From CAYRGQ01 sp964423925 (GTDB lineage: Bacteria; Bacteroidota; Bacteroidia; Sphingobacteriales; Sphingobacteriaceae), in the NCBI GenBank assembly GCA_964423925.1, contig CAYRGQ010000013.1, positions 4,877 to 68,876 on the forward strand: a stretch of 64,000 nucleotides of DNA. The letters run 5' to 3'. The notes under the pieces are model-generated. The model had not been told where the DNA came from. It ran no database searches and saw only the letters and a list, made by a program, of their open reading frames with translations. Shown piece after piece: positions 52,905-62,320 of this stretch. The first letter of the stretch is position 1; the number at the start of each line of letters is the position of its first letter. A program made the position numbers and the translations under genes.

Positions 52905-54383
52905 TTAGGCGGCTTGCCGGCGCTTAGATTGGCGTGAGGTTTTGTTTTTCACCCATTCCCACGCTTTGTTAAGCTTGATGCGGTATTGGTCGATGTCGAA
53001 CAATGCCGAGTCTGTTGTCGCTTTATAAGCCAGGAATATGGCGAGGGGAGTGAGGATGATAATCGCGAGCCACATGCCCACAAACGGTTCCATCGAACCC
53101 TCGCGCGCGGATTTTTCGGCCACGGTAGAGATGATGTGGTAGATGAGGAAAAAGATAATGGCCATGACCACCGGCAAGCCCAAACCACCCTTGCGGATAA
53201 TCGCTCCTAAGGGTGCGCCGATAGCAAAGAGGAGCAAGCAACTGGCCGCCAAGGTGAACTTGCGTTGGAACTCGATATTGTAGCGCACGTCTCGGTCGCG
53301 ATAAAACGCGTCGTCTACATCCTTGGTCGACACTACGTCCTTGATGTAGCGTACGTTGTTTAGGGCGTTATTCATCGCCGTAGTGACATGTCCTGAATCA
53401 ACGAGCTGCGTGATGTCGGTCGTGTAGGCCAAGGGTTGTGCGGTCACCGCCGTGGCGGTATCGGGCAGTTTGTAATACTGGCCAAAATAATGGTAGTAGG
53501 ATTGCACGTCGCGAAAGATCGTCTGCCGCAGGCTATCCATTTGTTGTCTGTTTGAATCCGTATAATGTTTCAGCTGCCGCAGATTAAGCATGGCGTGGTG
53601 GCTTTTGAAAAGCTCCTCATCCGTACGTCGCATCTGGAAGGTCTCCATGTTGAACTTGCGTTCGGTTTCTTCGAAATAGAAGCGGGTAAACTGTTGGCGA
53701 GGATCATAGACTTTGGCATCCTTGGTACGTGCGTCCTCGTATTGCACGCCATCCCGCAGCTTGAGGATCATGTAGTTGTTGTCGGCCGAATTGTACATGT
53801 AGCCCTCTTTGGCCAGCAGAACCTTGGAAGCCGTATTGGTGCCCTGCATGTCGTAGATCATCAGGTCGTACAAGATGGTGCCGTCGTCACTCTTGTTTTT
53901 GGCGCGGATGGAATAACCTGGGATGGTGTTGTTGAATATGCCGGGTTTGATGAGAAAGTCCGCTTTCTTGGTACGCACGTCGTACAGCAAGGATCCCATT
54001 TTGAGGTTGGCAATAGGCATGATGTAATCGCTGAACAGAAACGCGCCTCCGCTAAAAATTGCCACCAGGACAAAGAGGGGCATCATCGCCTTGCGCAATG
54101 ATACGCCCGCTGCCTTAATGGCCACCAGCTCATAGCTCTCGCCCAGGTTGCCAAACGTCATAATGGCGGATAGCAGCATGGAAAGCGGCAATGCCATGGC
54201 CACGTTGGTGGCGGCTGCATAGCAGAGCAACTCGAGGATGACGTACCATTCGAAGCCTTTTCCAATCAGGTCGTCGATATACTTAAATAGGAAAAGCATG
54301 AGCAAGACAAACATCACGATGAGGAACGTGACGATGAAAGGCCTGATGAAGGATTTCAGAATAAGAAGGTGTATCTTTTTCAT
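52905..54383 (-). CDS. LptF/LptG-family LPS export permease
   Basis: 492 residues from the ATG at 54383 (the longer frame adds 20 residues). Three membrane helices at the N-terminus (about 10-110), a long periplasmic beta-jellyroll-type region (about 125-345) with a coiled insertion, and three helices near the C-terminus (about 365-470). This is the YjgP/YjgQ permease layout; with LptB it extracts LPS from the inner membrane. It is larger than E. coli LptF (366 residues) because of the insertion. Only one family member is in the window. Confidence 0.9.
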   Translation of the reverse strand: MKKIHLLILKSFIRPFIVTFLIVMFVLLMLFLFKYIDDLIGKGFEWYVILELLCYAAATNVAMALPLSMLLSAIMTFGNLGESYELVAIKAAGVSLRKAMMPLFVLVAIFSGGAFLFSDYIMPIANLKMGSLLYDVRTKKADFLIKPGIFNNTIPGYSIRAKNKSDDGTILYDLMIYDMQGTNTASKVLLAKEGYMYNSADNNYMILKLRDGVQYEDARTKDAKVYDPRQQFTRFYFEETERKFNMETFQMRRTDEELFKSHHAMLNLRQLKHYTDSNRQQMDSLRQTIFRDVQSYYHYFGQYYKLPDTATAVTAQPLAYTTDITQLVDSGHVTTAMNNALNNVRYIKDVVSTKDVDDAFYRDRDVRYNIEFQRKFTLAASCLLLFAIGAPLGAIIRKGGLGLPVVMAIIFFLIYHIISTVAEKSAREGSMEPFVGMWLAIIILTPLAIFLAYKATTDSALFDIDQYRIKLNKAWEWVKNKTSRQSKRRQAA

Positions 54384-54481
54384 CTGCCGTTGTTGCCTTG
54401 TGCTAAGGTGTGGGATGCCGCGCCACGCGCAACAGTGTCGCACGCTGGCGATGCTAGCCGCTGGATGGCTCCCATGTGAGG

Positions 54482-54489
54482 CAAAATTA
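54482..54489 (-). promoter_or_regulatory. Possible -7 element for the LptF/G gene
   Basis: TAATTTTG on the minus strand, 98 bases before the ATG at 54383. It lies within 15 bases of the stop of the START-like gene, so it may instead be chance. Confidence 0.3.
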
Positions 54490-54496
54490 CGAAAAT

Positions 54497-54883
54497 TTAT
54501 GCACCTAGTACACTTTGCAGATACGCAATCTGGTTGTCCCAGATCAGTTTGCGGTCCTCCAGATTATCCGAACCGGCAAAATCAGTGACCATGAGTGCGA
54601 CATCATTGGTGAGTTCGTCCTGGATAATTTCCATCTCAAAATGATAGGGCTCGTCATCCAGCCACTTATATTTCACCAGTTTATTGTCGCGGGCAGACAT
54701 GAGCTTGGCCGTGCGGGTTTCATCATCCCATACAAATTCATAAATGCCTTCCCGAAAGTTTACCTCATCGGCAAACCACTGCGACAGCGCGTTAGGCTCA
54801 TGCAGGAATTCATACAGTATTTTGGGGGAAGAGTTGATTTCGTACTCGATGTTAAACTTAATTTTCTCTATTTTTTCGGCCAT
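54497..54883 (-). CDS. START-like/SRPBCC-domain protein
   Basis: 128 residues forming one helix-grip domain, with KIKFNIEYEINSSPKILYEF at the start and DNQIAYLQSVLGA as the C-terminal helix. No signal peptide. This small family is widespread in Bacteroidota; its ligand is unknown. It is followed by the LptF/G gene 113 bases later on the same strand. Confidence 0.85.
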   Translation of the reverse strand: MAEKIEKIKFNIEYEINSSPKILYEFLHEPNALSQWFADEVNFREGIYEFVWDDETRTAKLMSARDNKLVKYKWLDDEPYHFEMEIIQDELTNDVALMVTDFAGSDNLEDRKLIWDNQIAYLQSVLGA

Positions 54884-54972
54884 TTGTCGCTCGGTCTAAA
54901 ACAGTTAGGGAAAAAGCGTGAAAACTATAGCTAGTTTCCTTGCTTTTTTTTCTAAAGAAAAGGAAAATAAAC

Positions 54973-54980
54973 TATATTTG
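54973..54980 (+). promoter_or_regulatory. -7 element for tRNA-Met
   Basis: TATATTTG matches TAnnTTTG and ends 13 bases before the tRNA 5' end. No -33 TTG at standard spacing. Confidence 0.5.
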
Positions 54981-54993
54981 CAAACGATTTTTC

Positions 54994-55067
54994 GGCGGGG
55001 TAGCTCAGATGGTTAGAGCGCAGGATTCATAACCCTGAGGTCACGGGTTCAACTCCCGTCTCCGCTA
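54994..55067 (+). tRNA. tRNA-Met (anticodon CAU), elongator type
   Basis: 74 bases fold as a cloverleaf: acceptor GGCGGGG with CTCCGCT, D-stem GCTC/GAGC, anticodon loop TTCATAA with CAT at 55028-55030, T-arm ACGGGTTCAACTCCCGT. The G1-U72 wobble is intact pairing and argues against the initiator type, which normally has a mismatch there. CCA is not encoded. A terminator follows at once. Confidence 0.95.
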
Positions 55068-55074
55068 CAAGTTG

Positions 55075-55103
55075 AAAGCCCTGGTTTTTACCGGGGCTTT
55101 TTT
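55075..55103 (+). terminator. Terminator after tRNA-Met
   Basis: AAAGCCCTGG (55075-55084) pairs with CCGGGGCTTT (55091-55100), with one T-G wobble, around a 6-base loop and followed by six Ts. Confidence 0.85.
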
Positions 55104-56047
55104 GTTTGGCAAGTCATTGATCTGCCATGAGATCTACATTACGCGGTTTCTGCCGAATCGGATCGGCTATGTGAAGCTCACTTATCGACGTTGCCCTCAT
55201 TGAATCGTTGCCTCCACAAGGGAACTGCAAAGCCCACCTCGCTTCACGGCTATACGCTGGTTTTGTGCATCGACCGTGCGGTGCTAGCCAGTACCGCTGC
55301 GAGGAAAATGACTACCGCCTTCGAAATACCGTATGTGTTTTGTCCCATGTATCGGGTGTTAGACAAATTTACCAGCATGTTAGCGCATGTCATGAACCTC
55401 GCCAAGCGGCACTCCTCAATTTTAAATGGAGAAAGGGGCGTAGGGAAATCGTTGTAAATACGTGATACGCCGTACTTTCTTTTCTCTCCCTAGTCGGTGT
55501 GCAGCCCGTTAACAGGATGCGACAGGATAGTTATTTCGGCCCCTTTAGCTAAAATTGTAGTAGAAAATGGATGCGGAGTGATTTCTGCACGCTGAAACGT
55601 TTTAAACTGACCGAAAGTTAATAAACCGTCGCAACGGACAACATATTGTGAAACAATGGGTGTAAACAGCTAGGCAAGCCACAAGCGCTTTTTAGTGCGC
55701 GCGCCTAATTTTTGCCGGTTGAAAGCAGAACGTCTTCCGGCAGGTCCGGAACGGAGGGTATAAACGTGATTGCAAATCTATCACCGAAGCCGATAACGGC
55801 GCGTTAGTCACCCCGGAAGCCAAGAGGGCGACGGAGCGACTCGCAGCCTAGCCAAATTGACATAAAATCCAATGCGTAACCGAGGAAGGAGGAATATCGT
55901 ATGACCTAGAGATTTTACCGAATATGTCTGGAGAAACCACACCGGCGGCAACCGGCGTGGTCTGAGCTATCCAGTCTAATAACACCTGAATATAGCTTTG
56001 TAATCAACATTAGGTTATATGTTATATAACTAAACGAAACCAAAATT
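55104..56047. other. Long gene-poor stretch before the Sus-like locus
   Basis: About 940 bases with no credible gene. Short overlapping frames near 55191-55465 have no family resemblance. The part from about 55700 to 55990 is richer in GC and in inverted repeats, the best being ACCACACCGG/CCGGCGTGGT (55936-55961, one mismatch) nested in CTGGA/TCCAG (55928-55974). It could hold a small RNA or a decayed regulator; nothing matched a known riboswitch. Confidence 0.4.
55993..56000 (+). promoter_or_regulatory. -7 element of the susC operon
   Basis: TAGCTTTG matches TAnnTTTG and ends 47 bases before the susC ATG. No -33 TTG at standard spacing, as is common for regulated Sus-like operons. Confidence 0.5.
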
Positions 56048-59000
56048 ATGCAAATCTTTTCTTTTGTGGGGAGAAAGTTATACCCACCCCCTGTCTCTAG
56101 TTTTCTACTGTATTCAATAATCACGGCATGTTTTGTCGTGCTTGCTGCGTTCCAGGCGCGCGCGACCAACGTTGTTGGAGCGGAACGCGAGGGCATTTCC
56201 AACGGTAGCCTGCAGCAATCATTCGTGGTGGAGGGAACGGTGGCTGATACCGCTGGCGTACCCTTGTTGGGTGCGACCGTCGCCGTTAAAGACCGTGCAA
56301 ATCTTGTCACGAGCACCGACCAGAATGGACGCTACGTATTGCAAGTGCCCGAGAATTCGACGTTAGTAGTTTCAATGGTGGGCTACCACACCTTGGAGGT
56401 GGAAGTAGGCACCAGACGCGAAATAGACATTGTTTTAGAGATCGCCTCGTCGGTTCTTGATGATGTCGTTGTCGTCGGATTCGGCACGCAAAAGCGAAAC
56501 GAGGTAGTCGGCTCGGTTACCTCGATAAACCCTGACAACCTGAAGGTTCCCTCAAGTAACCTTACACAAGCCTTAGCGGGACAGGCAGCGGGCGTCATTG
56601 CCTATCAGCGCAGTGGCGAGCCGGGGCAGGACAACGCAGACTTCTTCGTGCGGGGTATCACCACCTTTGGTACTAATACCAATCCGCTTATCCTTATCGA
56701 TGGTATCGAGTTGACCCCCAATGATTTGGCGCGTCTACGTCCGGATGATATCCAAAGTTTCTCGATCCTGAAGGATGCGACCGCCACGGCATTGTACGGT
56801 GCACGGGGCGCCAACGGCGTTATCTTAGTTACGACCAAACAAGGTAAAGAGGGCCCGGCTAAATTTTCATTCCGCTTCGAAAACTCGATGTCCGCGCCTA
56901 CACAGACTGTCGATATAGCGGATCCGATCACCTACATGAAAATGCACAACGAGGCCGTGCTCACCCGCGACCCGCTGGGTATCATCCTTTATTCGCAGGA
57001 AAAGATAGAGATGACGGAGCAAGGACGATATCCGCTCATTTACCCTGCCAACGACTGGAAGAAGATGCTATTTAAAGACTTCACGATGAACCAGCGTAGC
57101 AACGTCAACGTTAGTGGCGGTGGCGGAGTGGCGCGCTACTACGTTGCGGGTTCCTTTAACCGCGACAATGGCATCCTGAACGTCGACCAACGAAATAACT
57201 TCAATAACAACATTGCGATCAACAACTACGATTTGCGTTCGAATGTGAACATCGATCTGACTAATACGACCGAACTGATCGTGCGGCTGAGTGCCAACTT
57301 CGAAGAGTACAGGGGCCCGCTACGCGGCGGTGCAGACATGTACAACCTGATGGTGCACTCCAATCCAGTGTTGTTCCCAGCATACTATCCGGCAGACGAT
57401 GACTTCCAATACGCCAACCATATCCTTTTCGGCAACTTCAACAACAGTCGGATTAACCCGTATGCCGAAATGGTGCGTGGCTACAAAGAAAAGTCGCGCT
57501 CGCAAATCCTGGCTCAAGTAGAACTGAAGCAAGACCTTGACTTCATCACGCAAGGACTTTCAGGACGCAGTATGCTTAATATTAGCCGTCTGTCTCAATT
57601 TGCCGTAAACCGATCCTATAATCCATTCTACCATGAAATCAGCCGCTATAACCGGTTGACGGGAGACTATAAATTGATGGAGACCCAGATTGGTACGGAG
57701 TATTTAGGATACGGTGAGCTCCCAGGTGAGCGGGAACAGTATTCTTCTTTTTACTTTGAAGGAGCGCTGAACTACGCTCGGGATTTCGGCCGGCACAACC
57801 TCAGCAGCTTGTTAGTATTCCAAGCTCGGGAAACCTTGACGGCCAACGCGGGTTCACTACAATTGTCGCTCCCTTCGCGTAACGTGGGCTTGTCCGGACG
57901 TGCGACGTACTCCTACGATACGCGCTACTTTGCCGAATTTAACTTCGGGTACAATGGTAGCGAGCGTTTTGACAAGAATAACCGTTTCGGCTTTTTCCCA
58001 TCCGCTGGTGCGGCATGGCTCATCTCTAACGAGTCGTTTTGGGAGGACTTGAGGCCGGTAGTCAACAACCTGAAGTTGCGGTACTCGTACGGGTTGATCG
58101 GAAATGATCAGATCGGTACGGCCGCAGACAGATTCTTCTACCTTTCCGAGGTGGACATGGATAATGCGGGCCGGGCTGCGATATTCGGAACAGAATATAA
58201 TACCCGGTATAACGGTATCACCATCAACCGCTACGCCAACCCATACATTTCTTGGGAAAAATCCTACAAGCAGAACTTCGCACTTGAGTTGGGCTTGTGG
58301 AACGAGTTGAGCATGGTGGCCGAGTATTTTACGGAGAAACGTGACAACATCTTGATGACGCGCTCGAGCATTCCTAATACCATGGGATTGACGGCGGTAC
58401 CTCGGGCTAACGTGGGCGAAGCATCCGGCAAAGGTGTCGATATGATGCTGGAGTACCAGAAGAGCTGGACACAAGGGTTGTGGTTCTCCGCGCGGGCGAA
58501 CTTCACGTACGCGACCAGCAGATACGACGTATTCGAGGAACCCGAATACAACGAACCTTGGCGTTCTCACGTAGGTCTCTCGTTAAACCAAGCGCGGGGT
58601 TACATCGCCGAGCGCCTTTTTGTGGATGATGCCGAAGCAGCGGCCTCGCCGCCACAGTACGTAGGCAACTACGAGTACGGTGGAGGCGATATCAAGTACC
58701 TGGACGTGAACCGCGATGGCCGGATCACCGAAGCCGACCAAGTACCCATCGGTCACCCGACGGTGCCTGAAATCATCTACGGATTCGGATTTTCCTCCGG
58801 TTTCAAAGGTTTCGACTTCTCCGTGTTCTTCCAAGGAGCAGCTCGGCAGTCGTTTTGGATCAATCCATACTCCACGGCTCCGTTCATAGGTGATGCCCAG
58901 GTTCCCCAGGCCTACGCCGACAGTTACTGGTCTGAGGATAACCAAAACGTGTATGCCCTGTGGCCACGATTGAGCCCGGAACACAACACGAACAATACAC

Positions 59001-59245
59001 CGACCAGCACCTGGTTTATGCGCGATGGCAGCTTCCTGCGCGTCAAACAAATGGAACTTGGCTATACCGTGCCCAATAGGTTCACTGAGAGAATAAAGAT
59101 GAACAATCTTCGGTTCTATCTCAGTGGCACGAATCTGCTGAATTTCAGCAAGTTTAAAATGTGGGACGTGGAAATGGCGGGTAATGGATTGGGTTACCCC
59201 AACCAGCGAGTCTTTAACCTGGGGTTGAATTTTGCCTTCAACTAG
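56048..59245 (+). CDS. SusC/RagA-family TonB-linked outer membrane transporter
   Basis: 1065 residues. A signal peptide-like start (about residues 15-40) leads to a carboxypeptidase regulatory-like domain (about 58-135), with VVEGTVADTAGVPLLGATV, then a TonB-box-like VVVVGFGTQKRN and the plug with RGANGVILVTTKQGK near residue 255. The rest is a 22-strand barrel ending in an aromatic strand (NLGLNFAFN). It imports a glycan or peptide captured by the SusD partner. No N-terminal signalling (STN) domain and no FecR/sigma pair are present, so regulation is not of the trans-envelope type. Confidence 0.95.
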   Translation: MQIFSFVGRKLYPPPVSSFLLYSIITACFVVLAAFQARATNVVGAEREGISNGSLQQSFVVEGTVADTAGVPLLGATVAVKDRANLVTSTDQNGRYVLQVPENSTLVVSMVGYHTLEVEVGTRREIDIVLEIASSVLDDVVVVGFGTQKRNEVVGSVTSINPDNLKVPSSNLTQALAGQAAGVIAYQRSGEPGQDNADFFVRGITTFGTNTNPLILIDGIELTPNDLARLRPDDIQSFSILKDATATALYGARGANGVILVTTKQGKEGPAKFSFRFENSMSAPTQTVDIADPITYMKMHNEAVLTRDPLGIILYSQEKIEMTEQGRYPLIYPANDWKKMLFKDFTMNQRSNVNVSGGGGVARYYVAGSFNRDNGILNVDQRNNFNNNIAINNYDLRSNVNIDLTNTTELIVRLSANFEEYRGPLRGGADMYNLMVHSNPVLFPAYYPADDDFQYANHILFGNFNNSRINPYAEMVRGYKEKSRSQILAQVELKQDLDFITQGLSGRSMLNISRLSQFAVNRSYNPFYHEISRYNRLTGDYKLMETQIGTEYLGYGELPGEREQYSSFYFEGALNYARDFGRHNLSSLLVFQARETLTANAGSLQLSLPSRNVGLSGRATYSYDTRYFAEFNFGYNGSERFDKNNRFGFFPSAGAAWLISNESFWEDLRPVVNNLKLRYSYGLIGNDQIGTAADRFFYLSEVDMDNAGRAAIFGTEYNTRYNGITINRYANPYISWEKSYKQNFALELGLWNELSMVAEYFTEKRDNILMTRSSIPNTMGLTAVPRANVGEASGKGVDMMLEYQKSWTQGLWFSARANFTYATSRYDVFEEPEYNEPWRSHVGLSLNQARGYIAERLFVDDAEAAASPPQYVGNYEYGGGDIKYLDVNRDGRITEADQVPIGHPTVPEIIYGFGFSSGFKGFDFSVFFQGAARQSFWINPYSTAPFIGDAQVPQAYADSYWSEDNQNVYALWPRLSPEHNTNNTPTSTWFMRDGSFLRVKQMELGYTVPNRFTERIKMNNLRFYLSGTNLLNFSKFKMWDVEMAGNGLGYPNQRVFNLGLNFAFN

Positions 59246-59261
59246 TAAAGTATAAAGCTAT

Positions 59262-61073
59262 ATGAAAAAATTTAGAATCTTAATATTTGCCGCGTTAATG
59301 AGCTTCACGGCCTGCAACAATTGGCTCGACGTGGTGCCCGACGGTATTGCTACTCTGGACATGGCGTTCAATTCAAGGACGCAAGCCCGGAAGTATTTGG
59401 CAACCGCATACTCATACATGCCGAAAAACGGCGGATCTGGCGATCCTACCACCTTAGGAGGAGACGATATCTGGACGAGGAGAACGACCCACTTTTCCAA
59501 TCGTTTTTCACTTGCCGGTCTTGATATCAGCGACGGTCTGCAAAATGCGGCTAATCCAGTGCTCGGAAGATGGGGCTCTATGTATGAAGCGATCCGCGTG
59601 TGCAATACGTTTTTGGAAAACGCACATTTGGTGCCTGACCTTCCAGCTTGGGAGCGCGAACAGTGGATTGCTGAAGCTAAAGTACTGAAAGCATACTACC
59701 ATTTTAGTCTGGTGCAGATGTACGGGCCTGTGCCTATTGTGCGCGAAAATATGCCAGTAGACGCCGATGTATTTGAGGTGAAAGTAGAGCGGGCGCCTGT
59801 AGATGAGTGTTTCGACTACATCGTAGANNNNNNNNNNNNNNNNNNNNNNNNNNNNNNNNNNNNNNNNNNNNNNNNNNNNNNNNNNNNNNNNNNNNNNNNN
59901 NNNNNNNNNNNNNNNNNNNNNNNNNNNGCCGCGATGTTGGCCGCTAAGGAGGCGATCGATATCTGCCACGAAGCAGGTATCATGTTGTACGAGTTTGATG
60001 ATGCGGCCAACCGATATAATGATACGACCGTTTTAAACATCACACTCCGCAACGCCTTCAACCTGCGCAACAACCGGGAGGTGATCTGGGCAAACACGCA
60101 GATGATTTCCATCCCTTCGAGTGGTGGGATGATCCACGCATCCATGCCTAAGCTTAATAGGGATTACATCAACAGTAATGACTTGTGCAAATGGCTAGGA
60201 ATGCCGATCAAGATTGCCGAGATGTTCTATACCGAAAACGGCGTGCCGTTGGACGAGGACATCACGCGCGAGATGGGCGACTTGTATAACCTACGCACCG
60301 CCCAAGCGGAAGACAGACTCTACATTCGTCAAGGGCGGACCACGATTGATATGCACTTTGACCGTGAGCCTCGCTTCTATGCCTGGGTAGGTTTCGACGG
60401 CGGTATCTGGTTTGGTGCAGGACAATATAACGATCGGGATGCAAATTCGTTGCGTTACTTAGGCTTCAAAGTGGGCGAAACGGACGGTACGGAGGGGCAA
60501 GGTAACTGGACAGGTTATATTCCTAAAAAGTTTATCCCCTATGAGGCCCAAGTCAATGCCATCAACAACATTTCCTCACCGAGCTATGCGTGGCCGATCA
60601 TGCGATTAAGTGATCTGTACCTGCTGTATGCAGAAGCCATAAACGAAGTGGAAGGTCCGGACGGAGCGAATAGTTCCGAACTATTCCAATACGTCGACGA
60701 GGTGCGTGCGAGAGCCGGATTGAAAGGCGTTAAGGAGTCGTGGGATACCTACACCAGCCGGGCAAAGTATGCGACCAAAGCTGGTATGCGTGAGATCATT
60801 CAAACCGAGCGCTTAATCGAGCTTTCCTTCGAAGGACATCGCTTTTGGGATATTAGGCGTTGGAAAACTGCGCCTAACGAATATCATACCCCGCTTAAGG
60901 GTTGGAATATGCTGGTGTCTACCATAGACGGTACCGAAGAAGAGGTTAACCGGATGATGTATCGGCCCCAGCTCTTGCTCGAGCAGAAATTTGGCGTTCG
61001 CGATTATTTCTGGCCGATTAGAACCAGTGATATTGAGGTGAACCCGAACCTCGTGCAGAACATAGGGTGGTAA
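59262..61073 (+). CDS. SusD/RagB-family nutrient-binding lipoprotein, interrupted by an assembly gap
   Basis: 603 codons as written, 34 of them unknown because of 100 Ns at 59828-59927. The lipobox is MSFTAC with Cys near residue 19, followed by NNWLDVVPDG, the typical SusD start. The C-terminal family signature is visible as MREIIQTERLIELSFEGHRF and WDIRRWKTA. It binds the substrate on the cell surface and closes as a lid over SusC. It begins 16 bases after susC. The frame continues through the gap, which fits an intact gene if the missing length is 1 modulo 3. Confidence 0.92.
   Translation: MKKFRILIFAALMSFTACNNWLDVVPDGIATLDMAFNSRTQARKYLATAYSYMPKNGGSGDPTTLGGDDIWTRRTTHFSNRFSLAGLDISDGLQNAANPVLGRWGSMYEAIRVCNTFLENAHLVPDLPAWEREQWIAEAKVLKAYYHFSLVQMYGPVPIVRENMPVDADVFEVKVERAPVDECFDYIVXXXXXXXXXXXXXXXXXXXXXXXXXXXXXXXXXXAAMLAAKEAIDICHEAGIMLYEFDDAANRYNDTTVLNITLRNAFNLRNNREVIWANTQMISIPSSGGMIHASMPKLNRDYINSNDLCKWLGMPIKIAEMFYTENGVPLDEDITREMGDLYNLRTAQAEDRLYIRQGRTTIDMHFDREPRFYAWVGFDGGIWFGAGQYNDRDANSLRYLGFKVGETDGTEGQGNWTGYIPKKFIPYEAQVNAINNISSPSYAWPIMRLSDLYLLYAEAINEVEGPDGANSSELFQYVDEVRARAGLKGVKESWDTYTSRAKYATKAGMREIIQTERLIELSFEGHRFWDIRRWKTAPNEYHTPLKGWNMLVSTIDGTEEEVNRMMYRPQLLLEQKFGVRDYFWPIRTSDIEVNPNLVQNIGW
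59828..59927. other. Assembly gap of 100 Ns inside susD
   Basis: Exactly 100 undetermined bases, the customary placeholder for a scaffold gap of unknown size. Real sequence here may be shorter or longer. Confidence 0.95.
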
Positions 61074-61091
61074 CAACTAAATGATTGCATA

Positions 61092-62297
61092 ATGATTAAT
61101 AGAATTTTTTATTTCATATTACTGTCTGTCTTGTTGGCTAGCTGCAAGGAAGATACCCGCGTTGATTTTGTCGACGAAGGCGCCCCTGCCCCCGGTCAGG
61201 TGACGGATGTGGCGGTGGAAAACAGACCAGGTGGAGCCGTGATTAGGTACACCTTGCCCACAGATCGCAACTTGCTTTATGTCCGTGCCGAGTACGAGAT
61301 CAAACCCGGTGTGGTGCGCGAGACAAAGTCTTCCTATTATAAGGACTCGTTAGTCATTGAAGGCTTTGGAGAACCCAACCTCTACGACGTTAAATTGTAC
61401 TCAGTAGGTAGAAATGAGAAAGAGTCTGAGCCATTTGTGGTACAGATTAACCCTACTGTTGCACCTGTACAATTAGCATCTAAATCCTTCCGCGGAACAT
61501 TCGGTGGAGTAGCCATCGACTTTGAGAACCCTGAACAAGCCAATTTGGCAATTGTATTGTTGGCTGACACGGGAAATCAGGGGTACCTGAGTGAGTTGAT
61601 TACGTATTACACTTCGTCAGCAAAAGGTACTTTCAATTATCGGGGAGTCGATGGTTTGGATCCAGAAGAGCAAGAGTTCTCGATGTATATCCGCGATCGG
61701 TGGGGCAACTATTCGGATACGGTGTCGGCAGCAGTAACACCCTGGTTTGAGGAGTATATTCCTAAGTCGACGTGGAATGCTTATACGCTCCCAGGCGACA
61801 TCCAGCCTGTCAATGCCGGTTATCCGACTACGCGTATCTGGGACGAAGATTATGGTGTCGACGGTTTCCATGGTATCGAAACCCAAGTTCTTCCGCATAA
61901 TATCACATGGGACTTAGGCCGAACGGTCAAACTCAGTCGTTTGAAATACTATCCGCGCAAGCATGCGGATGACCGCTGGAAGCGCGGGCACGCGAAAGTG
62001 TTCGAGATCTGGGGTTCGGTATCTCCGAATCCGACGGGCGAACTCGACGATAGCTGGATCCCATTGGGCCGGTTTGAGAGTGTGAAGCCTTCCGGACCCG
62101 GCCCGCAAATCACCCAAGAGGATATCGCTTTTGCGGATGAAGGGATTGAGTTCGAGTTTTCAGCAAGTGATTTCGCTCCCAGTCCCTACACTCCGATTAG
62201 GTACATAAGGTTTAGGACAATTAACACATACGCCAATGCGTCCTTCTCTACTGTGCATATCTCGGAGTTGAGTTTCTGGGGAGAACTAATTGATTAA
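61092..62297 (+). CDS. Surface lipoprotein with DUF4959/DUF5126/DUF5000-type domains
   Basis: 401 residues. The lipobox is LLASC with Cys near residue 18. Two fibronectin-like beta domains (about 30-120 and 125-215) are followed by a C-terminal discoidin-like DUF5000 domain (about 225-401), with WDLGRTVKLSRLKYYPR and RGHAKVFEIWGS. It is likely a surface glycan-binding protein of the locus, by analogy with lipoproteins next to SusD in other Bacteroidota. It starts 18 bases after susD. The C-terminal domain is clearly related to that of the next gene. Confidence 0.85.
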   Translation: MINRIFYFILLSVLLASCKEDTRVDFVDEGAPAPGQVTDVAVENRPGGAVIRYTLPTDRNLLYVRAEYEIKPGVVRETKSSYYKDSLVIEGFGEPNLYDVKLYSVGRNEKESEPFVVQINPTVAPVQLASKSFRGTFGGVAIDFENPEQANLAIVLLADTGNQGYLSELITYYTSSAKGTFNYRGVDGLDPEEQEFSMYIRDRWGNYSDTVSAAVTPWFEEYIPKSTWNAYTLPGDIQPVNAGYPTTRIWDEDYGVDGFHGIETQVLPHNITWDLGRTVKLSRLKYYPRKHADDRWKRGHAKVFEIWGSVSPNPTGELDDSWIPLGRFESVKPSGPGPQITQEDIAFADEGIEFEFSASDFAPSPYTPIRYIRFRTINTYANASFSTVHISELSFWGELID

Positions 62298-62320
62298 AAC
62301 TAACATAATTAATAGCATTA

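Noticed and set aside
55191..55465. Two overlapping open frames of 85-88 codons before the Sus-like locus
   Set aside because: Neither has a start context, composition or motif that supports coding, and they compete for the same bases.
55741..55757. CAGGTCCGGAACGGAG, reminiscent of the conserved loop of bacterial 4.5S SRP RNA
   Set aside because: The bases after GGAA do not close the expected loop and the flanks do not pair as in SRP RNA.
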